Shown here in pieces: positions 1 through 10,969 of a stretch of DNA of 64,000 nt. The stretch is from Marsupella aquatica (lineage: Eukaryota; Marchantiophyta). The stretch lies in assembly GCA_973895155.1 (NCBI GenBank), contig OZ316893.1, forward strand, positions 1,364,001 through 1,428,000, written 5' to 3'. The translations under genes and the position numbers were made by a program. Below the pieces are notes generated by a model. The model did no database searches. It was not told where the DNA came from and saw only the letters and a list, made by a program, of their open reading frames with translations. The number at the start of each line of letters is the position of its first letter. The stretch's first letter is position 1.

Positions 1-1320
1 GATATGACTGTTAAGTCAGCGTCATTTATTTAGCCTAGGTAGGCTTGGAATGAAGCCACAAAGTGTTGTTAGCCTAGGCTTCTAGGTTATTATTAACTTT
101 ATTCTGGGTTTTACTGATACAACCTAACGGATGTCTGTTTAGCTTAGAAGTTTGATTAATGTTAATCCAGGTTTTATTGATACAATCTAACAAATGTTTG
201 TTCAGTATAACACAAAGTCTAATTGCTGGTCTACCATCATTGTGATAAATTCATCTTTAAATCCATGTTTGCCAAACCATTTCATTCCAATGATTAAATT
301 ATACAAGACGTGCAACCTTTCACTTTATCATCCGGCTCAAGTCTGCCTACTCATTGCCTTTTACATTTTTTTATTAGAGTTAGATAGAAAGGTAGCTCAG
401 GGGGTCACTATATGGAGTATCATACATTACGTGCAGCGTTTTAGGGTTTGACTCTCAACTTATAAGTGAATTGTTTTTTGCAACACCATTTTTCTTCACA
501 TTTAGCCATTTGTAACCTAAAAACCCCCCAAAAAAATTAAGAAAACATTTTACAATTAAATAGGCTGGTTTGTTCTTTAAAGCCAAACAATCAATAAAAC
601 ATGCCCTATTTGTTCTTGGAGAAAATTGTAGAAGTCTTTTGCCACAATCATTTAAATGGGCCTATACATCATCGGATGTGATGTGCTAATTCCGTTGAAC
701 TGACACCCTCGAGATAGGTAGGGCACTTTTTAAAAGTAAATTGTTGCTGAGTAAAATTTTAACTTGCAAATCTTGTTTTCTTTAGCGAGTCAATGAGTTA
801 CTGGAAAATTGGTGTGCAATAAAGTCCTAATTTGTGGTGTGAACTTGTGTTTGGGAGCCTATTGAGTTTACTTTGTCTTATTGAGATTTTTGATATATAT
901 TTTTGTTTCACTTTATTTTAGACAAGGTGTATCCTTTCTCTATTTGGACTTTGAAACTATTTTTAACCATCTCTTGATGTTTTATTTTTATTTTTAGACC
1001 TCTATTTTAGGTCTATATTTATTTTTTGATCTTGCCCATCCTTTGTTATGAATTGACTATTTTAATCCCTACATTCAAGTTAAATTAAATTGACTTTTGT
1101 TATACATTATGGATACCTAGAAAGTAGACCATAAGTTATATATTACTAAGAGTGTGATGGAATCCAAGGGGTGTCATAAACAAACATGTGACCCCCTCCC
1201 CTCTTAACTACAACTCAAAGATCTGTTTCCTAAGTTTATGGTTTTGAGTGACTTACATGTTGCTAATCTGAGTCATTATGAGAAAAAACCGTTGTCACTA
1301 AATTTTTTCTATGTATCACA
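1..1320. other. AT-rich intergenic DNA with a short direct repeat
   Basis: No coding region can be supported. The longest open frame here (85 codons from 194) has no recognisable motif and ordinary AT-rich composition. A diverged direct duplication lies at 101-142 and 164-205 (period 63 bp; both copies carry GGTTTTA-TGATACAA). I see no RNA gene or clear mobile element ends in the rest. Confidence 0.6.
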
Positions 1321-1690
1321 ATGCCAGTGTTCTTGGTTATGGGTTTAGAAAATTAACCTTGGTTAGCTCTTTCACATCCAATGCCTGTCATTGCACCTAG
1401 CCTTGCAATTGGGCGGCTCCGGTCTCCTTCAATGTGACTTTGACCACCCGCAATAAGACAAATATAGAGGTTGTGTGCAAGGACAGGTTGGCCCTAGACA
1501 AAGGCTATGCGTAGACTGGGAGGACTGGATCACCCGACCCACCCCTTGGTGAACTGATCCAAGCATGGTCAAAGTCATGTTGAGGATACTTGGGCCGTCC
1601 AATCGCAAAATTGGGTCTAATGACAACCATTCAATATGAAAGAGCTAACTTGGGCTAGCCTTCTTAACCTATAAACAAGAGCAATGGCAT
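1321..1690. mobile_element. fold-back (long inverted repeat) element, MITE-like
   Basis: The left arm at about 1321-1445 and the right arm at about 1567-1690 are reverse complements of each other over roughly 125 bp at an estimated 75-80% identity. Both arms contain GTTAGCTCTTTCA and TGACTTTGACC in inverted order, and the outer edges share ATGCCA. The spacer is about 120 bp and has no coding potential. This is the structure of a fold-back MITE or of an old inverted duplication. I could not define a target-site duplication, so the outer limits are approximate. Confidence 0.6.
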
Positions 1691-2897
1691 AAAAATCAAG
1701 GGCAAGGTATATATTATGCCAAAAAAGAGTGGCAATCTAGGAAATTAGAGTTCTTATGAAAGGATTCACAATTATTTAGAAGCTAATTAAATAGTTGTCC
1801 ACTAGAGAAATAGCACGTGGGAATAAAAGTGGGGCCAAACACTTTGTAAAGGAATAAGCATTGAGGCACAAGCACCAAGTCACCCAAAACCAATTTTTTT
1901 TTGCTTACTAAAAAATTCATCGAAACTCTAATATATAAGGAATGATTAATTGTTCTTCTCAAGATGGGAATCCTTTCGAGCAGAAACACTACAAGACAAA
2001 CTATTTAACTTTCTTTTGGGATCCTTACACTTTCAGGTATCTTGAAAAACAATTGTTTCTTTACCTAGATACAATAGTCCTAACAACTTGATATTACCAT
2101 TTGGAGAACAGTGCTTAAAGTTGGACCAACCCTAACAAACAGAACTAACAACCACAAAGGGTATTAACTAATTAGCTTCGATCAACCGCAAGGGTAGATG
2201 TAGTACTGTATTGTACAGTAGCATGTGCACCATTTGTTCTTGCCGTCCCTGGCCCTGATGCACTGAATGTCCCTTCATGGCAGCTAATTGCCACCAGTCC
2301 CAAAATGATCTGGCCCCATGGGAGCCAAGCCTCGCCAAGGCCCCAGCGAATATCAGGAAAGACCAGGCCATCGCGGGTGGGCATGGAAGTACTGTAGTAG
2401 GCGATAGTTACCAGCTATGACGGGGGAAGCCTTGGTAGCACTGTGGTACTAGCTTTGCAGTTGTAAAAACCAGACAAGGCACACTGCCATGCCTAGGAAG
2501 AAGGCAGGTGGGTTTGCAATGAACGACAAGTCCTGCGATAAGTGTCGCGAGCTTGCTGCGGCTTTGGGCTTCAAGAGTGTGAGAGGGTACATTCTACTCT
2601 TCTTCCTCAGTGCATCCATGGAAGAAGCCAAGGCCTTGCATTCACTTAATCTTCCACTCTTACATGGTCACTGTCAATCTCTAAAACCTGGATCTATAAA
2701 TGATGGTACAATTATTGGTGCTACAGTGCCCTTGGCTGAGATGAATGTATCAAGTAAGTGGGCTTTGGTGTTTCTAGCTTTTATATAGCCAGTGGCGGTT
2801 TAATGCCCTTTGTATTATGAAACCGCTCCTCTATTCTTATTGTGTTATGGCTCACAATGTCCTGCTATCAGGGCATTAGTACATACATGTGGTTTGG
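1691..2897. other. intergenic, no supported gene
   Basis: An open frame of 99 codons on the plus strand (2489-2788) starts with a Lys/Cys-containing stretch and overlaps antisense frames. It matches no family I recognise and lacks splice or motif support, so I do not call it a gene. Nothing else is visible. Confidence 0.45.
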
Positions 2898-3062
2898 ACA
2901 TCAGTTTATGTGACTGAAATACAGGAAGCATTAGTACATACATTAGAACATACTTAGATGACATACATTAGTACATACATTAGAAATACTAGATGATACA
3001 CTTACACATAAAACATTTTGAGTTTTCTTCCTGTATTTCAGTCACATTACATAAACTGACAT
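2898..3062. repeat. inverted repeat, about 31-bp arms
   Basis: The left arm (2898-2928) and the right arm (3027-3062) are reverse complements. They share an uninterrupted core TGTGACTGAAATACAGGAAG; the right arm carries a small insertion. The loop of about 100 bp is built from repeated ACATACATTAG words. It could be a small MITE or a hairpin-forming transcript region. No target duplication was identified. Confidence 0.65.
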
Positions 3063-3909
3063 CTCATTTTCACTTAGGTTTCTAGAGCTGTCCCTAAACC
3101 ATCTACAGACTGTACATCCCCTGGATTTTTCATCTCTATTAAAAACCCTCAACTATCTCATAACTGCAACATCATCTACAGCATAACGGTATGCATTTAT
3201 GATAAGAGTTCCACATAGGATCTTGTGCTCCTACCCGTAAGTGTACTATAGAGGGTTTTACATTTACATATTGTGATTTAGTAGAACCCTCCTATCTAAA
3301 CTGCAGAAAAGTGCAAATGGTCAGGAAAAAGGGAAGAACCAGATGCCTTGCAGTTATCCAAGGTTTGCACTTCTTGAGTGTGCACTTAGGAAGTGCCAAC
3401 TGTACTACTACTGTAGTATTGCCATTTCCCTCTGCTAATAGTAAACATTTTTCATTTAACTAAATAACTCAAGGCCATGATGTGATTGTCTTGTTTTCAT
3501 TTTATGATTTTAAAAACAATCTGTGCACTACTGTTCATTTAATGGAACAACTCAAGGTCTAAATATTACTCTCGTGTTGTTATTTTTTTTAATTTAAAAG
3601 TAATGTGTACACTCAAAATCAGTGCATATATTGGGATGATTTGGATATTTGAAGAAAATACATGAAAAAATATTTCTAAGTTTCATAAGGATCACAAAAG
3701 TTAACGTCCTTTGGGTTAAGTTAATGTTTTCGATCATTCAAAAGTTGACACATAAGCCCTTTCCACAACATCTCATTAAAAGTGAACAGTGTTTTGCATG
3801 GTGTGTAGCAGATCTATTTTGCGTCCGGGCTAGCGGCCTTTGCATTATGTTTGGGATATGAATTTACAACAACCTCAACAAACAGCTTAAGATCTGAGGT
3901 GATCCCTGA

Positions 3910-4293
3910 GAGTATCTCCACCCAATTGGGTTTGGTTACTGTAAGTGGGTCAGGATGTTGACCAAACCCAGTAAAGAAAATTTAAAATGTCAGGTCTAAC
4001 CAACTCACTGTAACACTATCTGGAATTCAAGAACTAGGTTTTTGGTTACTAGATCTATATATGCAAGAGATGATACACTAGTTGACTCCTGGGTTCGTTG
4101 TTGGATACTCAAGATCTCAATCTACAGTTGTCAAATGTTGATACCTGCTGTTTTGGAAAGATTACCCCGTCAGGGTTGGGGCTGCTTTTCAATTGACCAA
4201 TAAAGATACACATAGTGAACTAAATATAGGAAACTGTCAGACTGGGTATTTAACTTACCTGGCAAGCAAAACCCCATTGTGTTGGAGATACTC
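3910..4293. mobile_element. PIF/Harbinger-type MITE
   Basis: The left end reads GAGTATCTCCACCCAATTGG and the right end, reverse-complemented, reads GAGTATCTCCAACACAATGG, giving imperfect terminal inverted repeats over a 384-bp element. The right flank is TTA and the left flank is TGA, consistent with a Harbinger TTA target duplication carrying one substitution. The ends resemble those of the full-length element at 15965 (GAGCATCTCC), so this is probably a non-autonomous relative. It has no coding capacity. Confidence 0.65.
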
Positions 4294-4429
4294 TTAGTGG
4301 GATAAAAGCCTTAATGTACAGTCTCCAGGTTGGGGAGGTTGACTATATGTATGGTGTGATCATATCTCATTACACGGCCACTAGCCATATATGTCCAAGA
4401 CTTCTCCCTTTTCACTTTCTTCTCATTTT

Positions 4430-4453
4430 CCTCCTCTCTCTCTCTCTCTCTCT
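4430..4453. repeat. (CT)n microsatellite
   Basis: An uninterrupted run of CT dinucleotides of about 24 bp in non-coding DNA. It causes the Arg/Glu-rich and Leu/Ser-rich open frames on the two strands here. Confidence 0.85.
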
Positions 4454-4540
4454 GGTCATATTGCTCCACAAATTCAAGAAAAGATACTACGATAGTTATG
4501 GTGAAACCTGAGGTTTTTGTCATTGCTAGTGGTGTTTTAA

Positions 4541-4708
4541 TAGGGCGTCTCAAACTTTGCGTTGCTGCTTCCAGTCGCGGTCAGAGACGGAATCCCAGGA
4601 AAAAAGTGGCGGACACGAAAATCCGTGTCCGCACACTGCTAAACTGTGACCGAAACTACTAGTTCCAGGCCTCTTGTTTTCCGGCGACTCAAGGATTGAG
4701 ACGCCCTA
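4541..4708. mobile_element. 168-bp MITE with GGGCGTCTCAA termini
   Basis: TAGGGCGTCTCAA at 4541-4553 is matched by its exact reverse complement at 4696-4708. Depending on where the terminus is drawn, the flanks give a TA or an AAT target duplication. The interior holds a second perfect palindromic hairpin at 4609-4632 (arms GCGGACACG, 6-nt loop). There is no coding capacity. The superfamily is uncertain; a related pair of termini may occur at 37276-37445. Confidence 0.65.
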
Positions 4709-7565
4709 ATGGATACTCCAGGTCCTTAACCCTATACGTTTTGTTAGTTGCCCAAACTTATCACGTTTATTTAATGCCTGAACCTAGAAGGGCGATAGTA
4801 TTCTAAAGCAGTAGTGGGGAATCAGGCTACGGTGGGTTTGTCGGAGGAAAGAAAAAGAGAAGGGAACTGAGTAAGTGAGGTGGGGATGGTGGTGGAGGGA
4901 CTAATTAGGGGCTACGGTAGTCAGAGAGGAGTCAGGGGTAGGGGGCCAGGAATTGATGAATGATGGTACAGCAGCAGCAGCAGCAGAAGAATTTTGCAAT
5001 ACTCGAGCTTTCTCTATGTTCTGGCGCTCACTCCACACGGTTGGATGGGTCTTATTGAGGAGGGAGGCTGATGAGTCACGGGCCCATCCCACATTAATTG
5101 CAGTGAGGATTAGAGGAGGGAGCGGATGGGAATGGTGATAGGTGGATGATTACGTAAATAATTCATATTTCTTGGTGCGATGCGTTTTATAATAGTAGGT
5201 GCTTGAATCAGCTGTAATGTGGGTGGACGGACAAGACACGCAAGTTGCTCACCTTCTTCGTCGTTGTCCTCCCTCCTTCCCTCCCTCCCTCCCTCCAGCT
5301 TCTTCCCGTTCTACTACGCCTCCTCCACCATCCCTCCCCTACCCCAGCTCACCGAGCTACTGGCCACTCACCGCTGCAGAGGCGGGCTGCTGCTGCTGCC
5401 GCCATTGCCTTTTAGTAATGTGTTTGTGGGCGGTAAGATTTGGAATTTTTATTGGATTTGGAGCATTGTTCATTTGTTCCGCTGCCGCCCTTGCTGCCCG
5501 GGATGCCGGAATCATGAAAATTCATCACGAAGCTCTGAAGTCTGGGCCAAATCGACATTGACTTACTGCGGCCTCTTCTGTTCTATGGTACTGCATTTTG
5601 CGTGAGTATTATATGAGAAGAGTCACGCATACACCCCTGCTGGGTGGATGGCTGGGTCCCCCCCCGGTTGGGCTCCTACTTCCTGAATTGGATGCAGTAC
5701 ACAGCATTGTAATAACGTGATAGACGGGACAGAATGAACCTCCTCTCGAGTTGGAGTTTGGAAGAAGAGTGGAAGACCGCAGATGAACAGCTGAGAAGAC
5801 CGGTCAGCCATAGCCGTGAAGGCGTCGTCGCGCTGGGCCTAGCAACCTACCGTAGCTGGCATTCTGCCCCCTCCCTAACGTAGGCCCAGTGGCTGTGCAT
5901 TCTCGTTAGAACGATGTACTAAGAAACAATTCACCTACAGAGTGAACGGCCTACAGTAGTTGTGTGTGTGAGTAAAGCAGGCTCGCCTTTGGGTCGGGTT
6001 CGGTCCTGCATATGAGGAGGTTTGCTGCCACGCAGAGCTTCTTGCTTGCTCTGTTCGTTCCTCCCTCTTTTTGTGGCCAGGCCGGACAAAGAGAGATGAG
6101 AGTATACGAGACTTGAGGACGAGGGGGCGGACGGTTTGACTGACCGGGACTGATGACCACTGGACCTGTGCGCAGCTGCTTGCCTGACTTTGTGTGTGAT
6201 TATTTTAGTGATAGACCCCACTCCCGGATTTTTTTTTCGTTTGCCCAACCACTGTAATGGTCCCTTGGTAGATATGCTTTCGCTTCCATCTCACTCCACG
6301 TCCACTTCTCGTGCCCCCTGGTGAGCCTGGTCATCTTCTGGGCAAGCAACCTTGCTTCTTCCGCTGCTCATGGTACCGTAGTCCGTCCCCTCTTCTCGAT
6401 CTGCATATTTTCCTTGGGCTGGGTGATTTTCCCTCTGGCGTCGAGGGTTCTTTGGGAGGGGGTGGGGGTTCTTTGGGAGGGGGTGGGGGTTCTTTGGGAG
6501 GGGGTGGGGGTTGGATAACGTGCGCTTTTCAGATTCCCGTGAAGGGGCGTGCATTTTGCTGCGCGGCTGCCCGGCGACTTGGCTCAGCAGCAGCAGTGTG
6601 GTGGTCGTGATCGTCTGCTGTGGGTGCCTACACGGTCTTCTACAGCAGCTCCTGTTAAGGTTCTACCGGTCTTCTGCTGGTCTTCGACTGCCCTCCTTTC
6701 CATCGAAACGTGCGATAGCTTCCGGGGATGTGGTGCGCTGCGAGCTCGGGGACGAAGCAGCTGCCTAAACTGGTGGAAAGAGGTCTCGTGAGAGAGAAAG
6801 AGGAAGAGCGAAACAAGGCGAGAGGACGCCGAGATCTCCCGTTTCTTGGCTGGATTGCTCACACCACTACCATGTCTCTGTAGCAGTTGTGAGTCGATCC
6901 TCAACCACAGGAGGCTTGTCTGGCCCAAAGAGATCTGTATACGGAAGGGAACTGGGCTCAATCTTTTCAGGGGAGCTTGCCTGCTCGCCACTCGGAAGTT
7001 GGCCGGTTGTAATCAGGTGCAGGTGAGAGAGGAAGAAGGGGAAGGACCCGGCCTAGAGTTGTGAATTTGAGGAAGTAGATCGGCTGCTGCTGTTGCTGCT
7101 GCAGAGGTAGCTGGCTGTCGTCTGCCTCTCATTTGCATTTCTGTCGTGCTGCGACGCATGGACCTCGAAAGCCCTTCATCGTGGTGGACATCACCTAAGG
7201 TTGCTGCAGACACCACTTGCCTACTCCTCCTACTTCCTTAAGCACACTACCGGCTACCATCCTGTTTTGAGGGCTCCTCGTCCCTAGGTTTCTATCTTGC
7301 AAGTTTAGATCATCTCAATAGACGCATCGTCCTTCCTGCCTTCCGTTAGGTTATTTTGCCTGCCTTTCTGTCGGCCGGGGTCAGTTTGCTGCAATTCTGC
7401 CTAGTTCTTAAAGGTCAAGCAAGCTGTTGGGTTGGGTTGGGCTGTGAAGTGTCGTCGCCCACATGAAATTTGCCTTCCACCCGAAATTTAGTTGTTATTT
7501 ATATCTCGGACCGTTTCTTGATTTGATAGCCAACGGGCCTATGCTTTGGTGAGCGGGGAAGATTG
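4709..7565 (+). promoter_or_regulatory. presumed promoter and 5' leader of the WRKY gene
   Basis: This stretch is visibly GC-richer than the DNA upstream of it and leads straight into the WRKY start codon. Many short overlapping frames occur on both strands, none with a recognised motif. It carries a CCTCCCT-type pyrimidine tract (about 5268-5298), a G-rich tandem repeat (6446-6508) and three W-box cores (TTGACY): 5558-5563 plus, 6136-6141 plus, and 7413-7418 minus (GGTCAA). W-boxes are the binding sites of WRKY proteins, so auto- or cross-regulation is possible. Leader introns may exist, but I could not place them or the transcription start. Confidence 0.35.
6446..6508. repeat. three tandem copies of a 21-bp G-rich unit
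   Basis: The unit GGTTCTTTGGGAGGGGGTGG plus one further G is repeated perfectly at 6446-6466, 6467-6487 and 6488-6508. Multiple runs of 3-5 G on the plus strand make it a strong G-quadruplex candidate, about 1.06 kb upstream of the WRKY start codon and therefore possibly in its leader. Confidence 0.9.
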
Positions 7566-10500
7566 ATGGAAGGAGGAGAACAGAGTGGGCAGGGCATGGA
7601 TTATGGATCAGTAGTCCTTAGAAAGCCGACGCCTTCGCGGGCTCCCCCCGCTTCGTTGGCAGGACGGTCTTCTTCAGACTCTTTGACTTTGATGACAGGA
7701 TATGGTGGAGGAGGTCATGACCCGGATCGGTCGTTCACCCATATGCTTGCTGGTGCTATGGCATCTGCTTCACCCTCCGAGGATGGAAGGGAGGATGGGA
7801 TGGGCTTGGGCTCTCGAACTTTAGGGTCAGGTGGTGGTAGTTTTGCCGAGAGGCTGGCAGCAAGAGAGAACTCGGGAATGATTCCTTCGAGCTTTCTACC
7901 TAAGGTTATGCCTCCGTCTCGGATTTCAATGCCACAGACCTCTTCGTACCAGCTGACAATTCCTCCAGGCCTGAGTCCAACTCAACTACTGGATTCGCCA
8001 GTATTCGTGCTGAACAGTCAGGTACGGCTGTCATCTTTCTCCTTACGGCGAGCTGGATGTGAGTGGGTTGAATGAGTCGTCGTGGATGCCATTCCGTCCT
8101 TCTCGCTACCCTCCGTTGAATTTGTCGTGCAGTATAGTTCCTAGAAACTCAGAAGATCTATGTATTTTTGCAAACCAGAAATGGGGCGTTGTCTGCTTCA
8201 TAGATAGCTTTGCTATGGGGTGACGGTACTTCCATCTCATTTCGGTGGCTGGTTTAGCTTCCTGTCCTTCCTACTTGTTCCTAAATTTGAGACGCTAATT
8301 TATTCTATTCAACGATCCGTCGTTCGCAGACAGCAGAGCCATCGCCGACGACGGGCACTTTCAACGCTCTGGCAGCTTCATTTCTCAGCGAAGCTGCCGC
8401 TAATGACAGGAACGATGACCAGGACAGCACTCCCGGGTTTGTCTTCAAGCCGTTTCCGAAGCCCGCTTCACGCAATCCTTTGTCTCCACTTTCAGCTATG
8501 GTGAGTGATGCGGATGGAGTTTACCTGGAATCGTTAAGCGATTTTAACTGTCGTTCCTCTCATGAAAGCAAAAATTGAATGCAGATCAAAATGAACGAAA
8601 ACACTTGATGCAGCCATATATTGGTATGATTGTTCTCATTGTTGGTCGCAAGGAATGGGTTGACATAAAGTCGCACTTTCAGTTCCGTCAGATTTATCTT
8701 CCTGTTGGCAGTGCTATTGAAGTTGTTTTCTATGACGACTACGCTGTAGGTCCGAATCTGTCTGTTTCTTTCCTCTTCTTTCTGGTTTTAGTTCTGCGTT
8801 GACTTGAGTTGGGTTTCTGGAGTCTATAACCAGGAGAAGTGTCTCAAAACTGGTGTGCTGATCTAAAATTTAGTACCTGTGGTAGTCCTACGCCTGTCTG
8901 ATTCGCAGACCTGCCAACGACTGAGAAAACGGATACAGGCAGTTGTCTTTAGCGACGATTGAGACTGGTCTCTGTAGTTTGGCTGACATTTTGGCATCAC
9001 GTATAATGGCCAAGAACCTGATTTATCTTGGAAGGCTATCATTTAGGGACTAACCTTGTGATGTGGAACTTTTTTCCAGGTCCAACAACCATTCACTGGT
9101 GCTCTTTCATCTCATTCTCAGGCCCAGTCTAGCGGGCAATTAGGGGTCTCAGCTGTGGTATCTTCATCGATGAATTTGTCTAGCCACGATGGCAACATGA
9201 ATTCGGGGCCACCAGTAGCCATTCCTATTGCCATGCCACCCATGCAGTCTATGCGGCAACAGCAAGGAGAGCCTCTGCAGGCTCTGTCTCCTGAAGAGGA
9301 ACCTCCAGCTCCACCTTCGGTCCCGTTTATAGAAAGACCTTCCGAGGATGGATACAATTGGCGGAAATATGGACAAAAGCAAGTAAAAGGCAGTGAATTT
9401 CCTCGCAGCTACTATAAGTGCACTAATGCAAGCTGTCCAATGAAGAAAAAGGTAGAACGTTCTCATGATGGGCAGGTTACGGAAATTGTTTACAAAGGAG
9501 AGCATAATCATGCGAAACCACAGCCAACACGTCGATCAGCAGTTGCAGCAGCGCATCTTATCTCAGATAGCGGTGGAGGGGACAGGACTGATAGCGACGG
9601 CAAAGAATGGGGTGGTTTTCAAACTGGTGGTGGTGGAGGTGAAGGTGGAACAGGGTTTTTCGGAGTGAAGGGTGAGAGAGATCCTTCATCGAGCCGCGCT
9701 TATGGATTGTCCCTCGGGCCCAATGGGACTCCGGAGCCCTCTTCTCCTTCTACGAGTGAGGATGGAAGCAAAAGTCTCACGGAGGACGGAGACGATGATG
9801 AACACGACTCCAAGCGGCGGTATCATTCCTTCCTTCGAATGACATCAATTTGATAGTGAGATGTCCTATTGGAAAATTTTGTCGTTCGATTTGTTTTGGT
9901 GGTCAGGAAGATCATGTTTCGTGTACTGACGTCTGTCTTTTTACTGGGAACAGGAGGAAAGAAAAGAGATTGGCCAAGGAGGTGCCTCCTGCTCCAAGAA
10001 CAATTCGAGAGCCTCGCGTTGTCGTCCAAACAACAAGTGATGTGGATATCTTGGACGACGGGTATCGGTGGCGAAAGTACGGCCAGAAAGTGGTCAAGGG
10101 CAATCCCCACCCAAGGTTATTATTTCTAGCTAACTGTGAATTAATCATTCAGCCAGGATTCAGCATTGTGTATAAGGGTGTAGAAGCAGATCAATTCAAC
10201 ACTGCCCACACTTAACTACTGATCACCAGTATTGGCTCTAGACGACATTCATGCTAGAGTTAGTGTAATTTGTTAGCTTGTACGTGTGTTATCCACTTCT
10301 TGCTTTGCATCCACTGTTCTATATTCTTTAATCGGGCTTGTTCTAATAGTGCATTTGGAATGCAGGAGTTACTACAAGTGCACTCATACGGGCTGTCCAG
10401 TTCGTAAGCACGTGGAAAGAGCGTCAACTGACCCGAAAGCAGTGATCACAACGTATGAGGGAAAGCACAACCATGATGTACCTGTGGCACGAAATAGCAG

Positions 10501-10969
10501 CCATGACAATGCAGGTTTAGGAGGGAATGCTTCTGGACCTTCTCAGAGTGGAGCGACTTCCCTTCCACCGCCTGCCCCTGCCCCCACTTACCAGCAGCCA
10601 AACCGATATGGAAGTAGGGGAACTTCTGTATTCCGAAGTCTTCTGGATGATGGATCAAACAAAGGGGACGCTGGCGTGTCAGATACAGATTTAGGCATGG
10701 GAGTAGGAGTGGGACAGGGAATGCGGAACATGGATGGTAGCGCTAACCATAGCCTCCCTGGAAGAAATGGGGACCTGCCAAACACAAACATATCCATGAA
10801 CCTTTCAGTGTCATTGGGAGGAGCCAGATCGATGATGGATTCGTACGGTGGAAGCCAAGGTATGCAAGATTCTGGTTTGAGGCCGAAACTAGAGCAGGAG
10901 GAGTCTCACAGTCACAACAATGGTTTGCAACCCAATGTGTACCAACAAAGACTGGCGATGCGGCAATGA
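7566..10969 (+). CDS. group I WRKY transcription factor (two WRKY domains)
   Basis: A nuclear DNA-binding regulator of the WRKY2/WRKY20/WRKY34-like class that binds W-box DNA. The model has five exons: 7566-8021, 8330-8500, 9080-9819, 9954-10115, 10366-10969. All introns are GT-AG and the frame closes to 710 residues. The N-terminal part has FAERLAAR (about residue 93) and [16 protein letters not shown], the Ser-Pro cluster that MAP kinases phosphorylate in this group, followed by PSPTTGTF. The first WRKY domain (about 293-357) has WRKYGQK at W303 and a C-x4-C...H-x-H zinc site. The second (about 485-550) has WRKYGQK at W495, then C-x4-C and HNH. The last intron splits the Arg codon of HPR|SYYKC, the conserved intron position of the C-terminal WRKY domain. 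A basic stretch SKRRRKEKR precedes the second domain and could be a nuclear signal. The ATG at 7566 is the first in frame in this exon; a further upstream exon cannot be excluded. Confidence 0.93.

Noticed and set aside
5199-5605. 120-128-codon plus frames with Pro/Ser-rich tracts
   Set aside because: They arise from a CCTCCCT simple repeat in the presumed WRKY leader, and two frames overlap each other.
6291-6554. minus frame with repeated Asn-Pro-His-Pro-Leu-Pro-Lys units
   Set aside because: It is the translation of the 21-bp G-rich tandem repeat, not a protein-coding signal.
8575-8802. 75-codon frame inside WRKY intron 2
   Set aside because: Including it would break the reading frame between PLSAM and VQQPF; no WRKY-family similarity.
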